DNA from: Haberlea rhodopensis
Lineage: Eukaryota > Streptophyta > Magnoliopsida > Lamiales > Gesneriaceae
Assembly (NCBI GenBank): GCA_907163345.1
Contig: CAJQUN010000033.1
Location: forward strand, 2,807,788-2,871,787
DNA length: 64,000 nucleotides
Direction of reading: 5' to 3'
Shown: positions 46,361 through 57,825 of the stretch, piece by piece
How the letters are laid out: the number at the start of each line of letters is the position of its first letter
Numbering within the stretch: the first letter of the stretch is position 1
Notes under the pieces: generated by a model
What the model was told of the DNA's origin: nothing
The model's input: only the letters and a program-made list of their open reading frames with translations
Databases searched by the model: none
Made by a program: the position numbers and the translations under genes

Positions 46361-46568
46361 TTACTTTTTTGGTTTTTTATAAACATTTTGGTTGTTTCTA
46401 GTAATTTTTTATTCACGTTTTGTTCGCACTTTATTGTGCTTCTCATATTTTAGATTTATTAGGAGGTCTTGGTCTAGTCCCCTTCTATGTAATGTCAATT
46501 TTAATCCAATGCAATAAAATAAGTGGCATAATGCCATTAAAAAAAGAAAGAAAAAAAACCTTAAAACC

Positions 46569-46690
46569 TGACGTAGTGAGGTAGCCCAGTTGGAAAGGCA
46601 CCAAACTACATAGGCTTTAGGTCTTGGGTTCGAGTCACCCTGGGGTAGGAGTAAAAGCCTTTTGATCCCACATTAAAAAGATGGGAAAAA
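46569..46690 (+). repeat. tRNA-derived SINE-like unit, copy 1
   Basis: GTAGCCCAGTTGG matches an A box (TRGYNNARNNGG) and GGGTTCGAGTCACC matches a B box, 37 bp apart as in RNA polymerase III promoters of tRNA-derived SINEs. A TTTTGATCCCACATTAAAAAG tail follows. Related units are at 48200-48315 and 51989-52075 (inverted). The complete acceptor stem of a real tRNA is absent. Confidence 0.6.
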
Positions 46691-46720
46691 ACCACTAAAC
46701 GCTAAACCTTAAACCCTAAA
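46691..46720 (+). repeat. Degenerate telomere-like repeats
   Basis: ACTAAACGCTAAACCTTAAA followed by CCCTAAAC: four variants of the plant telomere unit CCCTAAA directly after the SINE-like unit. Confidence 0.6.
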
Positions 46721-46721
46721 C

Positions 46722-47990
46722 TTCGACCAGAAAACTTCGACCAACCAAGCGCTGGTAGAACGTTAAAGGGCCTTTCGATACAGAAACTAATTGACATACA
46801 AAAACAAACGAAGGGAGAAAGAGGAAATGAATGTGCGGCAGAGAATGTGGAAAACAAAAGGAAGGAGGAAGCGAAGAAAATATGCTGAAGGATAAAGGAA
46901 GAAGAAGATTAAAGGAGAAGAGGTGAAGTAATGATGGAAACGCCAAAGCACAAGCAAGAGGAAATTATCTCACGTTCCAGACGCTTGAAGATGACTGGTG
47001 CGTATATCGATAATTTATTCCATTGGAAGAAACTAAATGCTGAGAAAAATAATCCGATCCGAGTCCTTTTACAGCTTTCGATGAGCTACCAGAGGGTATT
47101 CATTCAACAAGCTGCTCACACGGAGAATTGGGGAGGATTTGATTTTCTTCGATCTCAATTAAGGTTCTATATCTGCTATTGTCTTGGAAACAAAAGCACA
47201 ATGGAACGCTAATATTCTTCGGACAAATATACTAATAAAAATTACAATCCCTGTAAATTTCATCTACAACTAGCGAAGTTTTATTAGGAATGATTATTTT
47301 CATGTAGTATTCTTCATGCAAGTCCAGTATATCTCAAATCTCGCAGTTTGCACTGTCTGAATAAGGAGTGAACAATGCAAAGATTGTAAATCTGTAATAA
47401 CAATGATTAAACTCATTTGACCAAATTATATTTTCTTTTTTTTCAAATCTTTGGATTTGCATTATAAAATTCTATCCGCAACCGAAGTTAAAGTTCTGAC
47501 ATATTAAATTCATATCCATAACCCAATAAATGTGAAGCTAAGAGATTATCGGAGATACCTAAATGAATGAGGTGAGCTTATCCAATTCTGCAGAAAAAGT
47601 GAGCACAAAACAAACAGGAGGCACTATATAGATAAAACCATGAGCATTATTGGAAAGAAATACTTTTATTTCGTGCGCACCTTTCATTATATATATAAGT
47701 TATACATTTTGAGTTTCATTTCACAATGTTGTAAATGCATAAAGTGGATTCTCTTTCCAGCTTGCTAATTGGCGATTACTTATTCAGTACAGTTTTTTAT
47801 GCAACTACTTATTTAGTACAATAATTTAAATACGTTGACAATATCTCATAAATTGACGATCGGATTTCAGGACACTCAAATTTTCAACTATTGGTCCGAC
47901 TTCTATGCACTCAATCTTACAAATAACAACACATACAAATATATATACATATACATATTTACAGGTCTTAGTTTTTATAAACACCCGGTC
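46722..47990 (+). repeat. Dispersed repeat family, copy C
   Basis: 46722-47140 is a direct copy of 48390-48800 (shared AGAAAACTTCGACCAACC-type start, GAAGCGAAGAAAATATGCTG, GAAGATGACTGGTGCGTA). 47150-47680 is the inverted counterpart of 36240-36780. 47690-47960 matches 54596-54840 directly and 53200-53440 inverted. No functional gene is supported; the 93-codon frame at 46931 is part of the repeat and differs between copies. Confidence 0.7.
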
Positions 47991-48170
47991 AATATAATAA
48001 TAAAACTACTTTAACATTGTATCGTTGATTCTATCTTGATATGTACTCTTTCCCGATCTATTTACACGCATATAGATGTTCAACCCTAAACCATGCACCG
48101 ATCCCCCTTTAAAGAAGAGGAAAAATGAAGAAAAATGGAAAAAAAAAATATGAAAAAGAACAAACGAACA

Positions 48171-49381
48171 CCCTAAACCTTAAACCATAACCCCTACACC
48201 TGACGAAGTGAGATATACTAGCTGCAAAGGCCCGAAACTAAATAGGCTTAAGGTCCTGGGTTCGAGTCACCCTGGGGCTAGGAGTAAAACCCTTTTGATC
48301 CCACTTTAAAAAGTGGAAAAGAAAAAAATAAATCCTAAAACCTAAACCCTAACTTGTAAAACCCTAAACCACTGGATCTTTGGAGATGATGAAGAAATTT
48401 CGACCAGAAAACTTCAACCAACCATGAGCTGGTAGAACGTTAAAGGGCCTTTAGATGAGAAACTAATTGATACAAAACAAAAGAAAGGAGAAATGGAAAA
48501 GGAATGCGCGGCAGAAAATGTGGAAAATGAAAGGAAGGAGGAAGCGAAGAAAATATGCTGAAGGATAAAGGAAGAAGAAGATTAAAGGAGAAGTGAAGTA
48601 ATGATAGAAACGTCAAAGCACAAGCAAGAAGAAATTACCTCATGTTCCAGCGTTTGAAGATGACTGGTGCGTACAACTGTAATGTATTCCATCGGAAGAA
48701 ACTAAATGCAGTTGGAGCAAAATAATCCGATCCGAGTTTGTTTACAGCTTCCGATGAGCTACTAGAGGGTATTCATTCAACTAGATTCTCACACAGAGAA
48801 TTGGGGGGAGGGGTCAAGAATTAAAATTATTGGCGAAACGATTTGCCATTATTTTGTAAATAGAATACCTGCTACGGTAATTTCTACCTTATTTTTTTAC
48901 TTTATAATATTAAAAAAAGGCCCCAAGATAAGCCCAACAATTTGGTTTTGAGGGAACTATTTGATTTTAAAGCAGCTAAGTTTGTATGAACGCTCATAAA
49001 ATAATGACATTGGAAAATGAAATGTTAATTCTGATTTAGATATGGAGACATAATCTTGTAAATGTTTTCTCAATTTTGATTTAGATATGGAGACATAATC
49101 TTGTAAAAGCTCTCTCTCTCTAAAACATTTTCTTCAATACCACATGTTTATTTAACTATGTGTATTATTTACAACTTATTTATGTTCATATCTCTTTCTT
49201 CTCGGTGCTCACCTCCGGCATCGGCAAAGGAGGCGGAGGTGTAGGCTGAGATGAATTAGGTTTTGCAACCCTGTCATAAAGCATCCCAATACATATTGCT
49301 ATACCGACGACATTATTTGCGATGTCCATACATCTTTCGACGTCGTTCAATTTTCATTTCTTGATAAGAAGAAAAAATTAA
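48171..49381 (+). repeat. Left arm of the SINE/telomere inverted duplication
   Basis: Order: telomere-like CCCTAAACCTTAAACC (48171-48187), SINE-like unit (48200-48315), more CCTAAACCCTAA (48336-48370), then unique sequence to GTCGTTCAATTTTCATTTCT at about 49350. It pairs inverted with 49705-52270 (minus the solo LTR). A short direct duplication (TTGATTTAGATATGGAGACA and onward) occurs at 49033 and 49075. Confidence 0.8.
48200..48315 (+). repeat. tRNA-derived SINE-like unit, copy 2
   Basis: Same unit as 46569-46690 with a damaged A-box region (GATATACTAGCTGCAAAGG) and an intact GGGTTCGAGTCACCCTGGGG B box. Confidence 0.6.
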
Positions 49382-49704
49382 ATCATATTATAACATACAA
49401 ACATGTTAATAATATTTAAAGCATCTTAATTAATATAACTAACATTATTATGAAATAATACATCAATGGACTCCCATTGTGATGCAGTGCTTCCCACCAA
49501 TAACAGCTAGAATAAATGAGAGGTCTAACATGGAAACTTCACTGGAATCTATAAAATCTGCCTATTTTTCCTCTTCATTTATTTAGATACAAGCAATAAT
49601 ATTAATTGCATCGAGATTGTGTACTCGTGAAGGATTTTACCTTTTCGAGCATGTCTCTGATTGATACACAAGGCACAACATTATTGCCAACGGCAAGACT
49701 AATT
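49382..49704. other. Spacer of the inverted duplication
   Basis: About 320 bp whose right part is the inverted counterpart of 36885-37240 (TGTGATGCAGTGCTTCCCAC). A plus-strand frame beginning MHRDCVLVKDFTFSSMSLID at 49606 runs into the right arm to 49918. It has no recognised domain, and its counterpart at 36.9 kb is not open over the same length, so I do not call it a gene. Confidence 0.5.
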
Positions 49705-50372
49705 TTTTCTTCTTGTCAAGAAATGAAATTGAACGACGTTGAAAGTTGTGTGGGCATCGAAAATAAGGTCGTCAATATAGCAATAGGTCTTGGGATGCTT
49801 TATGACGGGGTTGCAAAGCCCAATCCATCTCAGCCTCTGCTTCCTTTGCCGCTGCAGGAGGTGAGCAGCGAGAAGAAAGAGATACGAGCAGGCATTATTT
49901 TTGAAATAAGTTGTAAATAATACACAGTGAAATAAGCATGTGGTATTGAAGAAAATGTTTCAGAAATAGAGAGCTTTTACAAGATTATGTCTCCATATCT
50001 AAATCAGAATTAACATTTCATTTTCCAATGCCATTATTATATGAGCGTTCATACAAACTTAGCTGCTTTAAAATCATATAGTTCCCGCAAAAACCAAATT
50101 GTTTGGGCTTATCTTGGGGCTTTTTTTTAATATTACAAAGTAAAAAAAATAAGTTACAAATTACCGTAGCAGGTATTCTATTTACAAAATAATGGTAAAT
50201 CATTTCGCCAATAATTTTAATTCTTGATCCCCTCCCCCTAATTCTCTGTGTGGGAATCTAGTTGAATGAATACTCTTTGGTAGCTCATCGGAAGCTATAA
50301 ACGGACTCGGGTCGGATTACTATGCTCCAACTACATTTAGTTTCTTCCGATGGAATACATTACCGTTGTACG

Positions 50373-51845
50373 TGTTAGGAATCCGATCAAGCAATATGCA
50401 GCGGAAAACAAAAAAAAAACTGGATTCCTACCAAGGACCTATACAAAGTTATCATATCGAGATTGAATAGAATCATACCCTTGAAGCGTGTTTGAAGCAG
50501 ATTCCTCGTTCCAACACCACGAGTCACGAACAAAGATTTGCACCTTTGTCTCTACGGTATCCACACGATCAAATCGAAAAGGGTTGTTGAAGAACAAGTT
50601 GCTAGACTTGATCTTCAACGAATCAAAACCACACGATTACAATCAACGCACAAAATCGGCCGTGAAGATCAAGGCGGCGGTGGCCGAGAGCTTCGAAATC
50701 GGCGGCAGCGGTGGTGACCTTTTAGGTTATATGAATTGTGTTGTCTCACCTCCAACTCAAACCTTAAGAACCATTCTATATCTAATACATGGATTAATTA
50801 AAGGATTTCAAAAATCCATTTGGCCCATAACCAACATTTAATTAAATCCACATATATATATAAAATATATAATTAAGACTCTTCTTAATTAAATTAATTC
50901 ATCCAATGAATTTTATCTCTCTTTATCGATTTAATCTTTTGTGTGACCCGATAGGATCTTGCAATGTTGGCAGTGACATAAAATCTAATTTTATGTCACA
51001 AGCAATGAGCGGTATCTAGCAATACATCATGGCTACCCAAATTACAAGAATGTCATTGACTCGACATAACCTACGGACTGTGATAAAATTAACCATGTAA
51101 CTCAATCCCTTTGTCCAATGTGTTTAGATTGAACACGAGTAATGGAATAGTCATACTCGTATATTCAATCTTTTATTTCTTGATCCCCAAGTAGAACTAG
51201 AATAAACGAATAAGCTCAATATCACATATCGACTCATTCGAGCATGGCCATGCATTTTAGTCTTACTTGATCAAGGGCCCAAACACTTCTCCTGTTATAT
51301 AGGAGGGACAAATCCTATCTTGATCACTCAACATCCCTCTACATAATTCGTGGTGTATCTAATGATTGTCTTTATAGTTTACCCTGTTACAGGTAACGTT
51401 TGACAATATCAAGATACACGACTCCTTATGTTGGGATCTCTGGTGATCTCAAGTCGTAAGGATTACATACATTATTATCACTATGAGAATTGCTTATGAC
51501 GTTCATATAACTATCCATGTAGCATTCTCATGGTGGGTCTGTCCAGTACATCGTTCTCTAACATGCACCCATGTGTTGATTTGATATCTCATATCCATGA
51601 ACAATTCATCAATCAATACATACTAGTCTCAATGCATTATCATTATCCTTATTCATGATAATACTTGACTAGGGACAATCTTTAAGAATAATACAATATT
51701 ATTCTAAGGACATTAACATATATATATTCATATTACACAGATACTGGAACAATATATATAATAATGAATTGCCTTTATTAAAATCATAATTCATTGTATG
51801 CCAAAATCAATCATCTAATGAGTTGTCTTATGGCATATTCCAACA
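50373..51845 (-). mobile_element. Solo LTR of the nested TNT1-like Copia family
   Basis: Begins TGTTAGGAATCCGATCAAGC and ends GGCATATTCCAACA on the plus strand, with a perfect 5-bp target duplication GTACG (50368-50372, 51846-51850). It matches the LTRs at 5282-6724 and 14348-15755 over most of its length (TGTCATTGACTCGACAT, TGGTGATCTCAAGTCGTAAG). With no internal domains it is the product of LTR-LTR recombination. The ORF at 50488-50841 is LTR sequence. Confidence 0.92.
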
Positions 51846-51988
51846 GTACGCACCAGCCATCTTCAAACATTTGGAACGTGAGGTAATTTCCTCTTGCTTG
51901 TGCTTTTGACGTTTCTATCATTACTACATTTCTTCTCCTTTAATCTTCTTCTTCCTTTATCCTTCATCATATTTTCTTCGCTTCCTCC

Positions 51989-52075
51989 ACTCCTATCCCC
52001 AAGGTGACTCGAACCCATGACCTTAAGCCTATTTAGTTTGGTACATTTCCAATTGGGCTACCTCACTTCATCAGG
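51989..52075 (-). repeat. tRNA-derived SINE-like unit, copy 3 (inverted)
   Basis: On the minus strand: GGTAGCCCAATTGG (A box) and GGGTTCGAGTCACCTTGGGG (B box), the best-kept A box of the three copies. Confidence 0.6.
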
Positions 52076-52270
52076 TTTAGGGTTTATTGTTTAGGGTTTG
52101 GGGTTTAGGAGTTTAGGATTAGGGTTTTTGTTTTAAGGGTTAGGGTTTAGGGTGTTCTTTTTCATTTTTTATCATTTTTGTTTTTTTCTTTCTTTTTTTT
52201 TCCGCTTTCTTCATTTTTCCTTTTCTTTAAAGGGGGGTCGGTTCGGGTTTTAGGGTTTAAGGTTTGGGAT
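52075..52270 (+). repeat. Degenerate TTTAGGG telomere-like repeats
   Basis: 52075-52154 contains about nine TTTAGGG/TTAGGGT variants (AGGTTTAGGGTTTATTG, GTTTAGGGTTTGGGGTTTAG, GGGTTAGGGTTTAGGG). A second short cluster, TTTTAGGGTTTAAGG, lies at 52249-52263. The strand sense is opposite to the CCCTAAA clusters of the left arm, as expected from the inversion. Confidence 0.75.
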
Positions 52271-52284
52271 TGAACATCGATCCA

Positions 52285-53085
52285 CGTGTAAATGTCAACC
52301 AGTAGACGTTGAGCAGTAGACTCAACCAGTAGAGGCCAGCGGATTCGAACTAGTAGTGGCCAGCAGACTTCAAACCAGTAGAGGTCAACAACTCGACCAG
52401 TAGACTTGCAAGACCTGCTCTATTACAACAAAGCAGCAGGCTTCCAGAAATAGCCCAGAAGCAGAATATGACCGTTGCAATGTTTGAAATCTTACGAAAA
52501 CTGTCCCAACGGTTATATTCTTGTATCTAACGTATATATCATTACTTGGGGCTATATATACATGAGTTGGAAACTCAATAACAGCTAATTGAAGATCAAT
52601 CCAAGCCTTCCAAAGCAAACCCACTTGGGATTCAATTGGGAAACTTCAAAGACAGAAGCTGCTAAATGAAGAGCACTCCCCAAACCTCTGGCACCTCTTA
52701 CCTTGATGTATCAGATTCATTATGTAATCATTTGTGCATTTGTATTCACTCTATTCATTGTATTTGTGAGCTAAAATAGAAGAGTGAATACCATTGTAAC
52801 AATTTGTGATTCATCACAACTGGATGAGATGTCTTTGTATGTGAGACGTTAAAGAACATGCATAGTTGAGTTGCTAGGAGTTCTAGTTGGATGGGGAATG
52901 CCCAACTGGAGCGGGTTTGTACAAAGAGTTGTATAAATCAAAGTCTTCTAGTATATCCTTCCATGAGATGGAAGAAGGTGAGACGTAGAAGCGTTGTGCT
53001 TCGAACATACATAAACAAATGCTTGTGTTTTTTACTTTACTGCATTTATTTACCTAACATTTTTACATACTTTCTTGCATATCTT
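52285..53085 (+). repeat. SIRE-like LTR fragment
   Basis: Repeated CCAGTAGAC/CCAGTAGAGG motifs at 52298-52410, TATA-like GGGGCTATATATACATG near 52547, and a leader (AAATCAAAGTCTTCTAGTAT, AGGTGAGACGTAGAAGCGTT) shared with the LTR at 37267-38275. It is truncated on the left. No coding part. Confidence 0.6.
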
Positions 53086-53099
53086 TAAAATGACTTTCA

Positions 53100-53425
53100 A
53101 ATGGTTAATCGGTTATAGAGCGGGTTATGTCGAGTGTCTTCCGCTCGATTTTGCAACCGAACTCGATATAATCTCTCGGTGCAATTATTTGTATTTGTAT
53201 TGTTATTTGTAAGATTGAGCAAAGAAGTGGGACTGATAGTTGAAAATTTGACTGTCCTGAAATCCGACCGCCAACTCATGAGATATTGTCAACGTATTTA
53301 AATTATTGTACTAAATAAGTAATTGCAGAAAAAAATTGTACTGGATAAGTAATCGTTTAGGAAGCTAGAAAAGGAATCCACTTTATGAATTTACAACACT
53401 GCGAAATAAAACTCAAAATGTATAA

Positions 53426-53505
<80 letters not shown>

Positions 53506-53840
53506 GAAATGTGCGCGCGAAATAAAAGTATTTCTTTCCAATAATGCTCCTGGTTTTATCTATATAGTGCCTCCCGTTTGTTTTGTGCTCACTTTTTTCT
53601 GCAAAATTGGACAAGCTCGCCTCATTCATTCAGGTATCTCCGATTATCTCTTAGCTTCACATTTATTGGGTTATGGATATGAATTTTAACATGTCAGAAC
53701 TTTTACTTCGTTTGCGGATAGAATTTTATAATGCAAATCCAAAGATTTAAAAAATTGGAGTAATAATTTGGTCAAATAAGTTAATCATTGTTATTACAGA
53801 TTTACAATCTTTGCATTGTTCACTCTTTAATCGTTGTTAA
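53100..53840 (-). repeat. Dispersed repeat family, copy D
   Basis: 53200-53440 is the inverted counterpart of 47690-47960 and 54596-54840. A (TA)n tract at 53430-53502 divides it from 53510-53835, which matches 36240-36545 directly. The order is the exact inverse of copy C. Confidence 0.7.
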
Positions 53841-54590
53841 TAAATTGATTTTGTGAAGTTTTGGGTACATTATGTGGTAATTGGGATTATGTTGTTTTGT
53901 TGAAAAGATAAATGAGTGTTAAGGTATTTAGATGTATTATGGTTGATACATTGGAAGACTATTGTGTGGTATGTGTGTTGGTAGAAGTATGGGCACAAAA
54001 ATAGAGTTTTCACGCTAAACTAGGGTCTCGCGATCGATCGCGGGGTAATGCCCGATCGATCGTGTGAGTGCGAGCATAGCATGGAGATGAAAAGTTTCTA
54101 CGATCGATCGTGGGTCAGTGCGCTATCGATCGCGAGAGGGCGAAGCGTGGCAATGAATTTTGTGAGCTCGTGATCGATCGCGATATGGCTAGTGATCGAT
54201 CGCGGGTCGAGAATTTTTGAAAATTTTGTTAAGTGTTGGGATTTTTGAAATGTGGTATTTTATGGTAGATTTTCATGATGATTTCTACATTCTAAGGAAA
54301 TATTACATGATGAAATAAGGTTGCATGAATTAAACCTTAGTAAGATATGTACTACTCGATCGAGTTAATTAATAACTCAAATGACTTGAGGATAAAATGA
54401 GATGAATTGAGTAGTATATGGAGTACGATAAATCGTGACCGATTATGATAGGAAACATGACGAGTTTGTATGATATATGTGGTATAGTTGTGAGAATTAT
54501 TGTTGATATATAACTATTGGATTGATATTCAATATAGATGTTGTACGAGTATTCGAGTGTTGATGACCTAAATATATATATATATTAATT
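53841..54590. repeat. LTR-like insertion with a GATCGATC palindrome array
   Basis: A block lying between inverted copies of the dispersed repeat. 54029-54208 contains six CGATCGATCG cores or one-base variants (CTCGCGATCGATCGCGGG, CCCGATCGATCGTG, CTACGATCGATCGTGG, GCTATCGATCGCGAG, GTGATCGATCGCG twice). The flanking AT-rich sequence and array style resemble the solo LTR at 8615-10656, so a truncated Gypsy LTR is likely. Its ends were not found. Confidence 0.5.
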
Positions 54591-54595
54591 TGAGT

Positions 54596-54835
54596 TTTAC
54601 ATTTTGAATTCTTTTGAGTTTCATTTTGCAGTGTTGTAATGCATAAAGTGGATTACCTTTCTAGCTAGCTAATTGGCGATTACTTATTCAGTACAATTTT
54701 TTTCTGCAATTACTTATTTAGTACAATAATTTAATACGTTGACATTATCTCATGAGTTGGCGGTCGGATTTCAAGACAGTCAAATCGTCAAATTTTCAAC
54801 TAATGCCTCACTTCTATGCACTCAATCTTACAAAT

Positions 54836-54878
<43 letters not shown>

Positions 54879-54990
54879 AATACATATTTACGGATTTTGG
54901 TTTTTATAAATACCTGTTACATATAAGAATAAAACTATTTTAACATTGTATCGTTAATTCTATCTTGATATGTACCCTTTCTTGGTCTAT
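54596..54990 (+). repeat. Dispersed repeat family, copy E
   Basis: Matches 47690-48060 directly (AGTGGATTACCTTTCTAGCT, TATCTCATGAGTTGGCGGTC, TATTTACGGATTTTGG, ATTCTATCTTGATATGTACC) with a (TA)n tract at 54842-54876. Together with 53100-53440 it forms inverted arms around the palindrome-array block. Confidence 0.7.
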
Positions 54991-56262
54991 TTACACGTGG
55001 ATCGATGTTCAAAATTTTTGTTTTATGAATTAAATCTTTATTGATTAGTTCGATAATATATTTTAGGTTTATTCTGATGTGATTTAAATTGATTTTCAAC
55101 ATTTTAGTGCATGTATAATAATAATTGAAGAAAGTAGGAATTAAATGAGAAAAAAAGTGGTGCAACAATCATGGTTTAATGGAAGTTCACTTAAAATACC
55201 AATATACCTCGTATATCATATAAAAATAATATATATTTACTCTGTATTGGACCCCGGACATTTACGACAATGAAGGAAATACAATATTTTGTAATCTCAC
55301 GACTCACATACAATAAGGAGTTTGCAGCCGAGATTAGGGGATTTTTATAGAGATTTTCAACGGTTACAATATTTTATCATTAAGTCGCAAAAAATAATCT
55401 ATTTGCAATACAAGGTAAATGTTATGTATACCAGGCCCGAAACTGGTCCGATCTCTACCTAAACTTCATGTATAGCAGGAGCTTCGTATATCGGGTTTGA
55501 CATTTTTACTACTTGCTCATAGTATATGACAATGTTTCACATGTTACACTTGTATAGGTTTTTTATTTATCAGTAGAAAATTACATCGGTTGCCTTAGAG
55601 TGCACTTTTAGTCCTCATACTTTACTAATAAAGCGTTTTTAGTCCTTAAATAGTTCAACCTAACCCTTTTAGTCCTTAAATAGTTCAACCTAACCCTTTG
55701 TCCTTAATCTTTATATCTGTTATGAAATCAGTCCTTATTATTAATTAAGACCTATATACGCTTTAAAGAATTTGTAAAATAGAAACATGCACATTATGCT
55801 TCCGTATTACAAATTTTGACAAACTGGTATATACATTTTTGACCAAACTACGGTCGGGTATCCCACCAGGTTTTACGATGGCTCCTCACCATTAATCACA
55901 CGATCGCAACGGATGGTTCTGCAATGAGGCCTTCAATAGTAGGCAGCACGACCCTAATTCGTTTCCTACCTTAGGACGTATAGTATAACCAGATATAGAA
56001 AGAGTTGAAGAAATCTGGGAGATAAATGGGCAACATCTTTACTTTTATTATGGAATTATTTATAATATTTATTACATTAATACATCTCCTTCTGTGAGGA
56101 AACGAACATGTTTAGTATATCATATACTGAGGCTTGACTCGAAACAATACTGAACAAATTACAAATAGAAATATTACTAAGAAAGAAATTATTATCAAGC
56201 TATGAGTCCAGTGGAATTAATTTGAGTGCTGGATTCGGTATTGGACATGGCTTCCGTCATTG
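54991..56262. other. Intergenic, no gene
   Basis: AT-rich. A 30-bp tandem duplication (TTTAGTCCTTAAATAGTTCA twice at 55637-55698) occurs in a stretch of the 'agtcc-ttaa' type found in plant MITEs. No exon is supported. Confidence 0.45.
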
Positions 56263-56560
56263 GAGCTTTGATACCAAGTTAGAGAAAGTGGAAGAAGACG
56301 CAATGTGTGGAATAATTAACAAATTCCATTTTCTCAATAATAATTGTTCAAATGATTATAGTGGTTAATCTTTCCTTATATAGACTAATACAACTAATAA
56401 GGCAACACTCTGAACGGGTTGTTGTAACCAAAATAACAATTGTAGCCAAAATAACTATAAGGCCCTCGTATCGTATTTCTGAAATTATGTTTAAATTATC
56501 AATCAATAATATATAATTATCTTATATCGATCGTACTTGGAATGAGGAAGTGTAATACTT
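56263..56560 (-). repeat. Copia LTR edge with primer-site-like sequence
   Basis: On the minus strand TTGGTATCAAAGCTCC (56263-56278) resembles a tRNA-Met primer site. The adjoining 56280-56560 has a TATA-like GTCTATATAAGG (minus) and T-rich leader typical of Tork/Ivana LTRs. No internal domains are present to the left. Confidence 0.4.
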
Positions 56561-57042
56561 GAAAAAAAAATATTAAAATTGATTATTTCCATTAGAAATT
56601 GGAACGTATGCCATTGAAATTCATGAATTCATTAAGTAATTAAACCATTAGACAAGAGTCAAATCCATCAGTCAAGGTGAAAACAAAAAAACAAAAAAAA
56701 AAAAAACAAGAAGAGAGATGCATGTTACCTTACTTAATCTGTTCGAATTTAAGCTTTAAAACTTCCTTTGAATCCACCAAAATAGCTAAAAGATCTTACT
56801 GCTTATGTGAATGTTTACCGGATGAAGTAAGTCTTCTTGGTCCTTTCTCAATTCAAACTAGAGTGATGAAATTTCGATCTAAATTGTATGAAAAATTAAA
56901 TAACCTTTTATATAATTTATCAAGGCTTGAAGCTAGTGTTAGCATAAAACCAAAATATTCATGTTTATTTGTTGTGATCACATATTAAAAGGACAGAATT
57001 CTAGAAATTGTGAACTCCTAGCTGACTAAGGAATAGGTGAAA
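56561..57042. other. Intergenic, no gene
   Basis: AT-rich with an A-rich tract (56683-56709). The 103-codon plus-strand frame here starts in that tract and has no recognisable domain. Confidence 0.4.
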
Positions 57043-57134
57043 TAAACCCGACCAATGGTTATAAGCGACCCTGAATCGGTTCGGAGTCGGCCCGTGGTCA
57101 ACGGTTCAAAGGATCGGACTCGTAACCTGCCTGT

Positions 57135-57696
57135 TAGGGGGGGAATCGGGTCAGATAGTTAGGTAATCGGGTAATCGGGATCGGGTAATCAGGTTTCGGG
57201 TAACTTAAAGGTATACCAGATCCGAACCCGATATCGGGTAAATTTGGTTTAGATGCGACCGAAGGGAACCACACTGGATACTGAGGAAAAAGATTTGAAG
57301 TTGTAGAAAAACCTGGATATCTAATTAAGTTGACCATCAGTTGTGACTTTTTCTTTAACGCTATCTTCATTTGTCCGTATATAATATTAATCTTTATGCA
57401 CAACATGGATCATGCCATGATGGCCATTCCCTTGCAATTGTTTCTTTAAATATATGCACAACTTGGGACGTAGAGGAAAAAGGTATGGTGGGAATTTTAA
57501 AAAAACAAAAAAATATAAGAAAAAGGGTTTCGGTTACCCGACCTGAAACCCGATTTTTCATATACCCCTACCCGAATCCCGACCCCAAACCCGATAAACC
57601 CGATCGGGTTTCCAAACCCGAATTACCGACCCGGTCAGGAAATTCTCGATCGGGTCAGGTCGGGACCAGATTACCCGAACCCGATGCGCACTCCTA
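57135..57696. mobile_element. Nested hAT-like element
   Basis: Starts TAGGGGGGGAATCGGG and ends CCCGATGCGCACTCCTA (inverted repeat TAGGnGnG...CGGG). It is flanked by CTGCCTGT (57127-57134) and CTGCCCGT (57697-57704), an 8-bp duplication with one mismatch. The intact relative at 58710-59378 lacks this insert at the same place, which confirms the junction. The arms consist of CGGGTA/TACCCG-type motifs. No coding sequence. Confidence 0.75.
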
Positions 57697-57825
57697 CTGC
57701 CCGTCTATAGGCGGAGCGATTAAGGGTCATAATTTTGCTAACCCGTGAATCGTCAGTTAACCAGTCGTTCAAGGGTTTATTTTAATTTTTTACCTTTTAA
57801 ATTTAAAATATATGTTATGGTGTAT

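Larger units (their letters stand above)
49705..52270 (-). repeat. Right arm of the inverted duplication, split by a solo LTR
   Basis: Reverse complement of 48171-49381, interrupted at 50373-51845. It lacks the segment between SINE-like unit and GGAGGAAGCGAAGAAAATAT that the left arm has. It ends in TTTAGGG-type repeats. Confidence 0.8.

Noticed and set aside
46569..46690. Functional tRNA gene
   Set aside because: Box A and B are present, but there is no acceptor stem; three diverged copies with a shared tail fit a SINE-like repeat.
46931..47212. 93-codon frame METPKHKQEEIISRSRRLKM
   Set aside because: Lies in a dispersed repeat; the other copies have frame-breaking differences and no domain is recognisable.
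49606..49920. 104-codon frame beginning MHRDCVLVKDFTFS
   Set aside because: Spans the spacer and arm of the inverted duplication; the homologous sequence near 36.9 kb is not open over the same length.
53357..53629. 90-codon minus frame with a YIYIYI run
   Set aside because: Translation of a (TA)n microsatellite.
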